Shown: positions 1-50,486, counted from the stretch's first letter. The stretch: DNA of 64,000 nt from Lagopus muta (GCF_023343835.1 NC_064447.1:10126501-10190500), one strand, 5' to 3'. Notes: a model not told the origin generated them from the letters alone. Numbers and translations are program-made.

Positions 1-7862
<7,862 letters not shown>

Positions 7863-7873
7863 GCTGCCCCATG

Positions 7874-7887
7874 CCCCCCCCCCCCCC
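7874..7887. repeat. Poly-C tract (14 C) in GRAP 3' UTR
   Basis: A run of 14 cytosines starts 11 bases after the GRAP stop codon. It is prone to length variation and to sequencing error. Confidence 0.9.
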
Positions 7888-8229
7888 ATCCCCACACTTT
7901 CCCCATGGGCTGCAGATGCCATCTGTGGATGCTGTGCAGAGCCTGCCCCACTGCCAGCACCAACAAATACCCATATGTGAAGAAGCAGACAGCTGTGTGA
8001 CGTTGAGAGGTATCCAAACTTCTGTGGGGTCATGATGGGTGGCAGCTCCTGGCCAGAACTCCTCCAGCCCCAGCTCCAGGAAGGCTGCAGTCAGCTGGGA
8101 CATGGCTGGGCTCAGGGATGCTTTGGAGCAGTGCTGGGGTATGGGTTGCTGGAAGGGCTGCTCAGGAGGAATTCAGTCCTGCTGGTGCCATTTGTAGCTG
8201 CAAATTGTGGCTTTTTTGGTTGGTTTTTT

Positions 8230-8235
8230 TTTATT
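8230..8235 (-). terminator. SLC5A10: Candidate SLC5A10 poly(A) signal AATAAA
   Basis: TTTATT on the plus strand reads AATAAA on the minus strand, about 300 bases beyond the SLC5A10 stop at 8534. It lies in a T-rich run, so chance occurrence is possible. Confidence 0.45.
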
Positions 8236-8266
8236 ATTTTTTCTAGAGTTACTAAAGTGTGTTGGG

Positions 8267-8272
8267 ATTAAA
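8267..8272 (+). terminator. GRAP: Candidate GRAP poly(A) signal ATTAAA
   Basis: ATTAAA lies 405 bases after the GRAP stop and is followed within 10 bases by a GT-rich stretch (CCTGTGTGGCTG) of the kind found downstream of cleavage sites. No AATAAA was noticed nearer. Confidence 0.4.
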
Positions 8273-8533
8273 CTTTCCTGTGTGGCTGCAGCATTTCCAC
8301 CCATGCCATGGCCTTCATGGGGCTGTGCTTCACCTGCTCTGCCCCCCTCAGCCTCCCCCGTGCCCACCCCAAAGGCTCACAGTCCCCCAGGACACAGTCA
8401 GATCTGCAGCCCCGAGAACACACAGCTCATTGCACCAATGGCTTTAAGCTTCCACTATCCCTAACGACCAAAAATAATCACCTAAATCCCCATTTCTCCA
8501 CCTATTCCTCTCTTCCTAGGGGCTGACAGGGGG

Positions 8534-37501
<28,968 letters not shown>

Positions 37502-39164
37502 CGTTCCACTGCTCCCTCCTTCACCCTCCAGGGAAGCCTCCCACTGACGGTCACTGAATCAGTAACGCGTTGCTGCCCGAGGGAATTGATCATTAATCAA
37601 CCCCCTGCCTCGCAGCTCAGCACCCCCAGCCCCTGCCCCCACCCGCAGGAGCCAGCCCTGCCTGCAGAGCCACCCGAAGGAGCACAGCTCTGCAGGCACA
37701 GCCGGCAGCACGGCATTCTGCTGTCACAACACAAGCTGTGACTTCAGTCTGATTGGTTCAGGTTTTTCTTTCTGTTTTCTTCACACCGCTCCTGAGGAGA
37801 AGCGAAGTTCTCCCTCACTGCTCGACTGGAATTTCACTTGCATTACCATATCCCAAGTACGTGCACGTGTTAATGTGTCAGCTTGGGCTATCTAGTAACA
37901 CCACAGGACTGTTTAATAACCTACTGTCACTACAGCACAACCAGGTGCAGCCTCGCCATTTGGCCCTTGGTAGACAGAACCTCACAGGACAGCAGAGCAA
38001 AAGGAATCTCCATTTCACTTAGTGAAAGCACCAAGAGCTCCCAGGGCTCCCAGCCACTGCCCAGGCCTCTGCCATGCCAGGGGCTGTGCTGACAGACGCG
38101 AGGGAATGGGGGGAAGCCTTCCAAAGCCCAAGGATGGCTGCCTTCCTCGCAGACACGTCAGCAAAGGTTCATTTTCACCTCCGATTTTGGCGACGCATGG
38201 AGTTTCGTACCTATTTGTAGGACATTGTGATTGAGAGCAATTAGACAAACAACCCGTAAGAAAACGCTCATTAATTCCACCGCAGCCAGGAACTTCTGGT
38301 CACTGAGCAGCTCAGAGCAGCTCCCTGCATGCGAGTGTCCACCGGGACAGCTGGCAGAACAGACCTGAGCAAGTCCAACCTTGCCTTATGGCCGGTTTTT
38401 GTTTGGGTTTGTTGTTTCGGGTTGGAGGAAGCTCACGTTCCTACATTCAGGCCAGGACACAAAGCTTTTCAGAGCCAGTTCACCTGTGATGAGCTTTTAT
38501 CAGCTGCGACCTCTGCATCCCATCACCGTGCTGCTGCTGCCAGCTCTCCCTGCTAACCAAACCCTGCACAGCACCTCCAGCCAGCTCTACCCTTCAGCTC
38601 AACAAGTACCAGCACCAGCAGAAATCCTCAGGCCAAAAAGCCAGGACTTCACACATCCCCTGCTCCATCACTGCCCTCAATTCCATACACTGCTCACCCC
38701 AGTACTCCCAAGTCCCCGTTGTCCCTTGACATCCAGCCACAGGTTCAGATTCCTACCACACTGCCTGAAGCAAAGCAGTACACTGCAAGCATACAATACC
38801 TGCCAAATTACAATGAAACTAATTAACACGTTTGTGATAGCCCCCAGAAATGGGGTGCTGGAAGGCTGTGCATTTTGCATTTTACAAGGCTGCTCAGCAG
38901 CAAGACAGGCTGAAATGTAACAGAGTCACAGCATTCAGGAAAAAGCAGCCTCTCCTTGCCTGCAGGTGCTCCAGCACAGGACAAGCAAAACAGATGCTGC
39001 TTCCTTACCGCCTGGAAGCCTGAATTCTGCTTATATTCCAAAGTAACATATAAGCATAAAATGATCAATTCACCTCTTGACTTCCTCCAACATCCCAGTA
39101 TCTGCAAATCATTCTGAAGTGAGGACATTTTGGAAGACAAGCGACTGTTATACAAACATTTTTA
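37502..39164. other. Spacer between PRPSAP2 3' end and SLC5A10 start
   Basis: About 1.7 kb with no coding content seen. The part nearest SLC5A10 (37502-37770) should be its 5' UTR and promoter; the rest holds nothing recognisable. It is not a CpG island, as expected for a tissue-restricted gene. Confidence 0.5.
37589..37601 (-). promoter_or_regulatory. SLC5A10: HNF1-like site at SLC5A10 promoter
   Basis: On the minus strand the sequence reads GTTGATTAATGAT, about 88 bases upstream of the SLC5A10 start codon. It agrees with the HNF1 consensus GTTAATNATTAAC at 9 of 12 defined positions and sits in a palindrome TTGAT-CATTA-ATCAA. HNF1A is an established activator of the renal SGLT gene SLC5A2. 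An inverted CCAAT box (GATTGG at about 37751) lies some 250 bases upstream of the ATG. Confidence 0.5.
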
Positions 39165-39186
39165 GAAAGCTCACACAAAACAAATC

Positions 39187-39192
39187 TTTATT
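39187..39192 (-). terminator. PRPSAP2: PRPSAP2 poly(A) signal AATAAA
   Basis: TTTATT on the plus strand is AATAAA on the minus strand, giving a 3' UTR of about 530 bases. Another TTTATT at 39680-39685 is too close to the stop to be the main site, and one near 39329 is a plausible alternative. Confidence 0.5.
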
Positions 39193-39700
39193 CTTTGTCG
39201 CAGAAAATAAATACAGGTGCATATCTTCATATGCTTTATAGAAAAGCACTCCTACAAAATCACTTAACTGCATACAACAGTACAACCTTTTTGGCTTTTT
39301 AAATGCAAATATTATACAGTCACTTCATTTTATTATCTTTTAAAGCACTTGCAGCAAGCAGCTTTGGAAAAGGAATGCTTAGTTTAGAAGCCAAATTCTT
39401 GCTTCAAGTGTTCTGTGGGTTTTTTTCCACCATGTATATAGTGCAACTAACCTATAAGCAACTAGAACAGTTTTCTGTAAAACGTCTGCCCACCTCCCTC
39501 CCTCTCTCACCACTTTTCACCCCCCCCAAAAAACTGCAAAGAAAAAAAAACAGCTCTTAAAAAACTGTTCTACTTTGATACTTCAACCAAGAGAAAACAA
39601 AACGTGGCTCAATAGAAATATTAAGTAAGCATGATGCTTCACAGCTCGTTATCTTCTCACTTCCAGTTTGGCCCAAGGTGTTTATTTAAATTAGAAAGCT

Positions 39701-42700
39701 TTAATCATCCAGTCCAATATTTCTGAAAAGGTACGACATGGACTCCCCGTTGTGGATCCTGCGAATGGCTTCTGAGAGGATCATGCTGATATCCACAGTC
39801 TTGATTTTAGGGCACTGCAGTTTCTGGATTTCATGTGGAATCGTGTTTGTAACAACCACCTAAAGAAGAGGACAAACTGCTCAGATACAGCCCCTCCATC
39901 CTTCCCACCTGCCGTATCAGAACTGTGAAACTCCACGTCCACCCTCCAGATCCTACTGAACCAGCCTGGCTGACAAAGGAACAGGATTTCACATTACTGC
40001 CAGGATCAAAATCTCAGGGATATCAACACACTGCTGTAGGACTCCTCAGAGCCACAGATACCAGTTGCAGTGCTCCCCCTCTTTTAATGCCAGCACTAAG
40101 TTCAAAAAGGAAGGTACAAAATTCCCCTCCAACGTGCAGGAGATAAGTGTGCCAGTACTGACAGCTCATCTCTTCACTCTCCTAGTTTCCCACTGCTACA
40201 GTTTCAGGATATAGAGATGCCACTTTTCTAGCATTCAAGACAAGAGTAATAAAGCCTAAACACAGGATCCTATCCAGATCAATTCTTAATGCCAGTATAT
40301 GTTAAGAATCAAGTCAGGAAAAATTTGCTGACTTAAAAAAAAAAATCATCTGAGTAGAAATTCAGCATGTATGCTTACTTCATCAATTGCAGATTCTTCT
40401 ATCAGCCTGGGAGCATCCGAAGACAGCAGGCCGTGTGTGGCCATTACGAAGATCTTGTAAGCCCCCCTCTCCTTGAGGGTCTCTGCTGCAGCAAGAAAGC
40501 TGTCAACATCATCTATAATGTCATCCTGTCAAACAAAGGGGACACTGAGCCACTGGAGCTCAGCACATTCTCACACAGATCAACACGGTGACCTTTCACC
40601 TTTTCCAGATACAACACCCAAATGTTATCAGAAGCCCACCACCAAAGTTTAGTTACTAATGCAACAAAAACTGTACTTGCTGTCTGCAACTTTAACATAC
40701 TGAATATGATTTATCCAAAGGCACAGCATTTTACTCACCACGATGATAGCTATTCTTCCGCCTACATCTCCAACAACTGTGATGGGTGGTTTTTCCTTGG
40801 GAATCAGCACTGATTAACAGCAATGTTTTAGAGAAACAGAAAACAGAAAGGAAAAGAAGGTTTATACAATTTACATTAAGTGTAAAAACATCGGCCTTGC
40901 ATCAATCACCACTGTTTCAGAGAGAAGCAACGTGACAAGTATTCCAACAGCGTTTCTGGGAAATGCAAAAAAATATATTTTAAGTCCAACCAAAAGCATG
41001 AATGACACGGGAACAGTGGCTTGCAGACACAAGCAGTTCCATCAGACCCAAGCTAGGTTTATGCAGTGAAGTTTTGCTGGTGCAGCTCCAGGTCACAGCC
41101 CATTCAGCACAGCTCCTCTGTCAAGCACACAACGCTGACCCACACACACACAAACCCAGGCCAGCTCAGCTTACAACTCCATGTCCCAGAACAAAACCCA
41201 ACCACAACCAAGAGGCAGAAGAGCGCGGCCTCTGCGCCCCGCTGCCCCATGTGATGGCACAGATGTCACAGGCAGCACAGCACCAGAACCAGGGATCACA
41301 AAGACACCCAGTAGCAATCTTCTCTTCCCCCTCATGTTCTCAGAAAGATTGCTGATGGTCCAGCACGATCATCCCTGCCCCAAAACCACAAAAAGCAAGA
41401 GGTGAACACTTTCACACACAAACTTACTTACTGGGTATCTCCAAACTGGGATGAATAGCAGCTACGTTCTTGGCTGTGGGCGGTGAGTGTCGACCATCCA
41501 CCATGTCAGACTCAGCATCCTGAGCTTCCCCATGAATCACTGCAATTCCCAACCGTAAACGTTCAGCAAATGACTGGGCCCTGGCGAGGAAGGGTTAAAG
41601 AAAAATAATCATGTATATATAAGGTACACACATTAAACCTAGAACAATTCACATGCAGACATGTCTAACCTACAGGTATTTTAATTTTATTTCTAAAGTT
41701 ACAGAGGAAAAGCAAAATGATCCTAAAATTGCAGGACAATAGAAGAAATCAGTTATCCCGTGCCATCCTGTTTTCACTAGGCTTGTGAAAGGCAGAATAG
41801 CCTTGGAAGTGTCCATACAGGCTTTGCAAGCAACAGGTCAAATGCTGCAAAGGCAACAAATCTGATTGCTCCCTTCTGTTTTGCCCAGTCAAAAAAAAAA
41901 CAAAACCAAAAAACAAATGAAACTTTCTGGCCTTCAGCATTCTTGAGATCCTGTGCTTCAGCTGCTGACATGTAACCATCACCAAGAATATCTGGATTGC
42001 TTACGTTTAATGAAACACAAACAATTGTTCACCTACTTCTTTTTAGCAAGACGTGGACTAAGGAAGGCAGCATCCCTGACCTTCTGACATGCAGCCTTAG
42101 ATACCCTACTGAAGAGGCATCAAACAACGATGCTGCCTAACAAACAGCTCTTGATATTTAAACAGCAATCTACAAACTCACAACAAGTTCCCCCACCATG
42201 CACTATTTTCCTGAATTCAGAATTTATGTAAAGAAGTACCAAGTCAGCTGAAGGAGTGGGAAAAGCAGAGAGGCAGCAAAATAGGAAATGTGCAGCCAGT
42301 GCCTGCATCCCAGCTGCCAGCAGCAAGGACAAACGAAGCAGGATTCGCCCCGCTGACCTCGCACTCCCAGCTCAGCGCCCCGCTGACACACTGATCTGAT
42401 CTCCCTCTGCTCAAAGCAACACCAGCACATGCAAAGCCAAACGCCTTGTCCTAGCCTCAGTACCTGGGACTTGTGGCCTGAATTACCTCCTCTACATTCA
42501 AGCCTTGTTTCACTATCCAAACAACTCAAAGTCCACAATAATTTGCTCACTGTGATGCTCTGCTAATTAAAAACGAAGAATTTTCTGCACTGCGGTTCTC
42601 GTAGTTTTCTTTTTGAAAAGGTTGGATGCATATAAATTATGAATCCAAACATTTATTTCAAGAGTTATGACTTAAAAGGCATAATCACATGAACGAATCA

Positions 42701-45700
42701 ATCATTGAAAACCACAACGTTACACTGAATGAAGTTCAAAACAACACTCAAATGATTTATTCATTTTCCACTGAACTCAGAAACTGCAGAAACATTCTGA
42801 ACTCCTTCAAGCAGAAGCTGTCACAAACAGAGAATGTCACATTCATCCAGAGAAATGTGTTCCTTTATTAGGATAAACCATTCAGCCATTCTCTTCCGAG
42901 AGGAAACTGAACACACACAGCTCTGGGATCCTCTTGTGCACATCTGCGACAGACTGAGCTGCTAACGGTGTGACAAGCTACTTGCTGGCATATGCAGTTA
43001 CCTGGCAAGCATGAAAACGTTTCAACAAATGTATCTAGACCTAGGAGGCAATGCTGACACCAAAGAAATGAAATAAAGACAAGCATGTGAAAAATAACAG
43101 TCAAAATCAAAACAAGTCAGCTGGAAACCACTGCTGGGAAACAAAGATGCCGAAGGTCACTGCCCCAGCATACTTCTACAAATAAAACATTTCTGATTTA
43201 CGGTGTAAAACAGTGAAAACCCTTTTTATGAAGACAATCAAATAAGTCTTGGCTTAAGCCTAGGTAACTTCTCAGCAAATTACTGGTTTGTACTACAGCA
43301 AAAATAGTATCTCTTAAATCACCAATCAGCTCTTTGCCATCCTCCCTGAGTAGCATAACTGCAACCAGCTCAGGTACAGCAACCAGAAAGCTCCAGGAAT
43401 TAATTCCAACTGTTTGGGCAACAGGAACTTCTCACATCAAACAGCCTCAGCCGTCAAACCCCACCATGCCAGATGGTGAGTGAGGATCTGATAACAAAGC
43501 TCTAAGCTGTGATCGTTAAGCAATTACTCCGGATTAACGGTGTTCTTCTTCCAGCCATTTTGCTTCACTCACAATAGGCAACCCGTGGTGTAAACACAGA
43601 AAAATAGGACTAAATAGCTTCTGAATACTAAGCACTGCATCGATTTACCACACGTGGTAAACAACACACATCTGACAGTTAAGTGGCAGGGGGTGTGGGC
43701 TGCATCTTCTAATTGCTGCTCTTGTCTATGTTCACCTGATCTGAAAAGCAAAATCACAACAGAGATTTCCTGCTCTAACAAGAGAGCAGATCTTACCCAC
43801 CTCTTTGCAGACGCAGGTGATTTGGCCACAATTACAGCATTCCTGTAGTCTGGTATCTGTAGTAAATAACAGATAGCAATGTCTACTTTGTATCTTCAGA
43901 CAGATTTAAACTCAGTAAGAATCAAAATTTCATTCTGCCAAAAGAATTTTAAACATTGAATGTTTTACCTAACATAAGAAAGCAACCTCGAGAATCCACA
44001 GTGTGTGATGAGACTTCACGTCTCAGTAAGCCCAGCCATGAAGCAAATTCAGACTTTTAACTCACAATTCCACCTTTCATTCATATCAGGTTATAGAGAT
44101 TACACAAAAGCAACTGCCTTAGAGTAATATGCAGACTACAAAGGCAAATGTTAAAAATCAGGAAACCATGAAAACTGAAGTTTCCTGTCCTATTTAAATT
44201 GTCTTGCAAATCCACACAGCAGCCTTTCAACACTTAAAACACAGTATTTCATCCTTCCTTCTTTGTGGAGTTGTTCTTCCAGTTACAGGGAGAAAAAAAG
44301 AAAAGAAGAAAAAAAAAGAGACAGGCCTCTCCATCACATCACAGCAACTCCTCACACGTACCATCAACAGCTTCAAATTCTACAGTCAACATTCTGGTCC
44401 TGGAGCCACAGTTTATGTCCTCTCTGTAGGTCAGCGTGAGGACGCTGCTCCAGATGCTGACAGCAGCAAAGTGGGAAGACCAAGAAGTTTGGTTTTCATT
44501 TCAAGGTCTATGGGGACATGAGTCAGTCTTTACATGCATCATCCCTCCCAGGCTTGCTGCCTCACTGCCATACTGGCTTTTCTTCTCTGACACTCTCGCT
44601 TCATTTAGCCAGCATTTTAGTCCCCATCTCTCATCTCAGTCTCCTGTTTTCCCTTCCAAAGCTCCTTGTCAGACCAATCTTTCCTCGCCCAGTTTCAACC
44701 ATTCCACTATCTACATTTCCAGTCCTTTCTCACCTCTTTTCCAACAGCACTTTGTGTTCCTCTCACTGCAGTCCTTCCTTGCAAACTCAGCATTATCCTG
44801 GGACAATCAGTCTGCCACAGAGCACAGCAGGCAAACAACCTGCCTGGTCCTGCAGCAGCTCAACGCTCCACGGCCGCTCTCAGCTGCAACAACAAGTCCT
44901 ACAGAACTGATCGGATCCCTGCAGAACCCCAGAGTTACAGACCTCAAGAGCTGCTAATGAATACCTGCAAACAGTTCTGCTAGAGCTGTCATTTGGCAAA
45001 ACTGGGGAACGGTACCCCGAAACGGAGTTTGTGGTTCACTGTCAGATGTTAAGTACCTCCAAAACATGGAAATACGTCTTTCTCCCAACCACAAGCAAGC
45101 CAAGTTCTTCCACAGCCTTATCCTCAGACACGCAAACCACACCAGCCAAATATTTCCAAAAACATTCTATCTGAAAGAATTCTTTTTTTCCACACTTACT
45201 GAAGTACTGAATTTTGGCATGGACCCAACAATTGAAAACAAGGGCTTTGCAGAGGATGTGTCAGGAAACATTAATAATCCACAGCGCTACCAACTCCACC
45301 TACAGCAGTGGGAATTCAGCATGTTCTGTCCTTTACAAATGCTAAGTCAAACAACAGCCTAGGAAGATGAACATGTTGGAAGGTACAGACAAGGCAGGGC
45401 CTGTCATTTGACATAATAAAGGCTTTGATCTTGTTCAAACATCATTGCCTCACTTTTCCCCTGCTGAATTACCAAATTTGTTCTCATCTCTTCAAAAATG
45501 AAGTCAGAAAGCCAGAAATGTCATCCAAGAGACAACAGAGCATCAACAGCTGCTGGTAACAAAGAGCTACATCACTCTGAGATTGGCAAATCACTCAAGA
45601 TTAACATGTATGCATAGGAAAGAAGACAATAACTATAAATATTTGCTGGACATACAAAGGAAAACCACCATTCCACATGGATTTCACTGACTGGACTGAC

Positions 45701-48700
45701 TTCATCCCAGAGCACCAAATAATTCCTTCACACCTGTGCATAAATTCCTGGCAGTGAACAGCCACAAGGCCTCATCCTCTGAGCTTTCAGTTCAATGCTT
45801 TGCAAGGGACCTTCACTCTTACCAATCCGGATTCTATCTCCTGCTGTTCAGTGCATCCCATCACAACTCCCACCTGAAACATTTTCCATGCTGTGCCATT
45901 CACGGTGCAGGAGATGCAGCAGCAGCAGCCAAGGTAAGCTTGAGAAGAATACTGAATTCTTTCTGAGCAACACCAGAGGAATCTTTTTCAAAGGGATAAT
46001 AAATACAATTTGGCTAGAGAAACTACTCGCCAATATAAAACCCAGGTGATCACAGTGGTTCAGTCAACTTCACTTATAGTAAGTCTAACAAGCTGAGGAA
46101 GGAAGAAACAGAAAACAAAGTATATCTAAACAAAGTCCCCTCCACATCCACCTCAGCAGTGCTTTGTGGATGCTCCCTGGTTAGAAAGCAGCAGGAGGAA
46201 CAGACTCAGCCGCAGCAACTCCTTGTAAATCATTCTGACAATCACCTATCAAAACGTGCTTAAAGACTAAACCACACCCTGACCTCCTTACCTACCATAG
46301 ACAACAGGTTCAAGTAACATGCAGTGGCAAAACTTGTCTTCAATCCTTCTACTTGGTCTTTTACTTTCTTTTCTCTAACTTACACAGTGATTACAGTGCA
46401 CAACTGTGGAAGAATGGTGAAATGGTGACGTGAAGGATGGTGCCACAGCCAAGAGCCCAGAGTTTTGTTCCACAGTTTCCCTCATGCTAGGAGTGCAGCA
46501 CCAAATGATGACTGACACTCAGCTGGGAATTGATTCTTTAGCAAGAGAGTCTTAACAATCATGGTGGGTTTGTCTGTATTTGCTTTTTTTTATTTTAATT
46601 CAGGCATCCATCTCTCTGCAAATGAAAAGGTGTGGCTTAAAAAGAAACAATTACTTTCTTCCAAATTTACAATTAGTCAAGACATAAAATGCATCTTATA
46701 CCTACAATTATCAACTGCACAATTCGTACATTGTGCAGCACTTCTCAAAGCACTTCCTGAAAGTCACATCCACCTCAAAAGACAGAGCACTGGATGCACA
46801 CAGCATCAGAAGTCACGCTCAAGCCCTGAACAAACAGCAGGAGATTCCCCACAGAATAATCTGTCCTTATCTTCAGATCACCATGCACAGACTTCCATCA
46901 TTTACATGGTAACCTACACAGTATTTTCACAATGCTACATAAGTTACACCTAACAAGCATTCCATCCTGTAAATGGCAAACAGGAGAGGAAAAGGACAAC
47001 CAGAATAGGGAAATGCTCTTTTTCAAAAATATGAACATGTGTGAGAGATGGAACAGCAGCCTTACATGGATAATAAAATGCCAGTTCTTCATGAAAGGAA
47101 ATCTCGGTCCTCTGAGGGGAGAAGAACCAACTTCACAATTCCTGCCCCAAAACGACCCTTCCTCCTTTCAAAATCTGTTTGAAGAATTAATCTTTTCACA
47201 GGAATTTGCTTCAAGAGCCTCGAGACGTGACAAAAAAAAATTAAAGAAACAAAAGGCTGCAATAGAATGGCTTTCTCACCTCTTCTTGGATGTACTGCAG
47301 TAAAAATGGAGATGCTCTCAAGTTATCAACTGGAATATTGAAGAAGCCCTGTATTTCCTTCTGATGTAAATCCATGGTAATAAGATGAGTTAGTCCTTCA
47401 GAAACAAAATAAAATAGACATATGGACAAGCAGATGAAGAACATCACTTTTCTATTCAATTTAACAGGTTTTTTTCAAAACAAGCTCTGTGAGCTGCTCT
47501 GGTACTAGAAGCACACAGCAGACCAGCTGTGTCCCTTTCACACACAGGGGTTGCCATGCCTCCAGATGCCTCAGAGCAAACTCCACCAGTGGATCAGCAG
47601 TGCCACACTGAGGCAGCTGTGATCCTTCTCCATTTGACACGTGACAAAATGCAACCACAAAGGAGATGGATACAGAATGCATCTATGGCACACAGCATGA
47701 GCCTGGCACAGCAAACATCTGAGTTCTGAGCTCCTGAGAAATAGATCCAAATTCCACTCATTGCTACGTTTCTTCTTTCAAAATAAGAACCAGATCCCAG
47801 TGATCACTGCTACTGCACGTCCTTCCCAGGGACAGGAGTAGAGGAAAGAAGCAGAAAAGAAAATCTATTGAGGACTGACACCGAATAATCACGTTCTCCC
47901 ACATCAACTCAAATGTAAAGAGGAGACAAAGCACATTCGCCACTAGGTAAAAGAGACAGACTAGAAATGAGAAAGCACAACTGTTCGAGATTGAGGAAGG
48001 CAAAGAACAGCACTGGGAGGGAGACAGCACGACCTGAAGTGGCAGACCCATCTCGCCTGCACAGCAGGATGCAATGTGAGGTGGATGCTGCATTTTTTTC
48101 CCTTCTCATTTGCAGCTCTCTCTCATTATACCCTTCTATGTGATTTTAAACTTACAAAAACTGACGTTACTTTTAAGTCTCAGCTTGCACACTGACCTCT
48201 TTCAATCTGAATGCTGAGCATAGGATCCCCCATTGCCCTGATTATTTCATAACAATCTCCATCCTTACCAGCTTTGCACATCATTGAAGCCAGTAATTTA
48301 GAAACAATGGAGCCTCTTTTTCTCATCTTGCACTGTTTGCTGTAGGGGAAGTAAGGAATCACTCCAATAATGCTTTTGGCACAGGATGTTTTACAGGCAT
48401 ACACCATGATCAGGAGTTCCATGATCGTAGTATTCACATCCCTGCAATGAGAAGCATCTGGTTTTGTATCCAGGAATAAAAATCCTGCAGCAGAATTGAA
48501 GGTAACACCTGCACACAGAGATTTCACTCCACTGTAGTAAGAGTGCTGTCAGAGATTCCTCAGAAAGAATCCAGTTGTGCACCTAAGGATGCAAGCACCC
48601 TGTACCTACCATTGTAATCCTTCACTGGATTTGTTTTTCACTTTTTGGGGCAACTCAGCAGTTTTTGCTATAGCACCCTTCAGGCTTTTAGGAATACAGA

Positions 48701-50486
48701 ACAGTGTTGTAACAACTACACCACAACTCTGTTTTTTCTCATGGTTGAACTAAATCATTTTAGAGGTCTTCTCCAACCTTAATGATTCAATGAATCTATC
48801 CCTAACATTTATTGCTATTGTGTACAAAACAGATATATTTTTCAATACACATAGCTTAAATTTTAAAAGATGGCTGGCAATACATTTCCCTTTTGTTCAA
48901 GCCAACAACAGGCTAAATATACGGTAAGCACCGTCTGTTTTCTGCTCTAAATGAGAAGATAGAGAGGGCCTCCCTGCAGATGGGAACCAGTCAGCAACTC
49001 AGACACCTCCTACTCCTGTAGCCACTAGAAATTTTCCTAAAAACAGTTTTCACATGCATAAAGTTCTTTTCAAAGCAACAAAATGGTTTTCTGAATCACC
49101 CAACATAGTGCCCAGGAAACGTTTCTGCTACTTTGAGAAGCCTGTAACGGTGCTGGAGCCACAGTACTGAAAAGGAAGGAATTCAGAGAACATGGTGAGC
49201 AGAAGAATGCACTTAGCAGAAGAACTCAGAGAGGCCACGGGGAAAGTTTCAATGGTATTTTCACTGAAAGTGAAATTAATTGATGTTAGCCTATAATGAA
49301 GTCTTCTTTGTGCATGTATTAAAAATATACAAATCTAACTTCATCATACTGTATCACACACATATGATGCAATGAGAAGTTAAAACAGAAGCATTCTTAA
49401 GGACAGCCTACATCAAAATACAGACAAGTGCCTTTAAACAGGTACTCACTTTGAAACTGTCTGGATGATAAACACATCCTTTCCTCTCACAGACTCCTGA
49501 ATTTGTACTCTCGTTTCTGCCAAGAAGAGAACTATGTAAGACTTGCTGGAGCAAAATGCAACAGAAACAAGAAGAGGGTAGCCAAAATCTGCACGCTGTA
49601 GACAGGCAAGATTCCAGTTTTGCCAATTAAATGCTCACCTCTGTTTGGCTCTTGATAAACCTGAACCTTCCCCATCTCAACTCCTAATCGCCTGCAGGAA
49701 GAGAAAACAAACCAGAATATGAGAAAACGAAAGGTAAAACAATTGAAGAGCCCACAGTGCCATGGCTACTGAAAAGGCTGCATTTGAGGAGAAAAACAGG
49801 AAAAGAAAACCACAAGTCCTAAAATCAACAACTGCAGTGGAAATCTCTTGATGCAGCCACACTGCAGGTCAAGCTAAACTCATTTTCAAGTCAAGCTCAG
49901 AAAAATCAGTGGAATAAAAATACTGCTTCTTAAATTATGTAACAAGTTCTCATTCTTATATATCTGCACGCGTTACAGACACACTGCACTGTCTCTAAAT
50001 CTACACAGTTGACAACATAAACATTCACAACACTCAAAGACCACTTTTAAAGCACTCTTTTCCAAAGAAAAACATCAATCTAAAGTGAATGGAAAAATAC
50101 TAGTGCGCTCTATTCAATGAATAAAGAAAGATTAAAGCCTGCTGAGTTTATTCCATTTCAGCATCAGCACAGACCACAGGCAGAAAGCAGGATATGACAG
50201 GTACACATGCCCAAATCCTTCCCATGCACATCTCCCTTCTACATCTAGCTTTGGTACACAGATCTCAGGAATAACCACATAACAAAAGAGGAAAGAAGCC
50301 TTTACTAAAACAAGTCCCATCATAAAGACAGAGGTCCCACGCTGCCCTGCAGGCAGATATTACTTACTCAGCAATTCTCTTTGATAGTTCCATGCATGAA
50401 GAATTGGAATTAGCTGAAAACAGCACCAGTCCACCTTTCGTTATATTCATGATGGCCCCAGTTTCAGTTGATGGCACACAAAACAT
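39701..50486 (-). CDS. PRPSAP2: PRPP synthetase-associated protein 2, 10 coding exons, 369 aa
   Basis: Exons in transcript order: 50368-50486, 49639-49691, 49450-49516, 48269-48441, 47280-47395, 43801-43856, 41432-41580, 40739-40809, 40379-40525, 39701-39859 (stop TAA 39701-39703). They total 1110 bases in frame, giving 369 aa, the same as human. It is a catalytically inactive homologue of PRPP synthetase that joins PRPS1/2 in the cytosolic complex and restrains 5-phosphoribosyl-1-pyrophosphate output. It begins [19 protein letters not shown]; the family motif [11 protein letters not shown] starts at residue 146, the PRPP-loop relative VVDD is changed to IIVDDIIDD (about 266-274), and the end is [11 protein letters not shown]. 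The N-terminal extension before MNITKGG favours PRPSAP2 over PRPSAP1. It has the same orientation as SLC5A10, about 2.2 kb upstream of it. Confidence 0.96.
41139..41153. repeat. Short CA dinucleotide repeat
   Basis: CCCACACACACACAAAC in PRPSAP2 intron 7; a minor simple repeat. Confidence 0.7.
48743..48800 (+). repeat. Short CR1 3'-tail fragment
   Basis: AATCATTTTAGAGGTCTTCT then CCAACCTTAATGATTCAATG is a sense-strand CR1 3' end with the terminal near-octamer repeat (TGATTCAATGAATCTAT). Only the tail survives, in PRPSAP2 intron 3. Confidence 0.75.

Larger units (their letters stand above)
7863..8533. other. Shared 3' UTR region of convergent GRAP and SLC5A10
   Basis: The 671 bases between the two stop codons hold the 3' UTRs of both genes. 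Candidate poly(A) signals point in opposite directions and cross each other, so the two mature transcripts may overlap by several tens of bases. Confidence 0.6.

Noticed and set aside
44286-44322. A-rich tract resembling a retroposed poly(A) tail
   Set aside because: It is interrupted (AAAAAAGAAAAGAAG type), with no retrocopy next to it and no target-site duplication seen.
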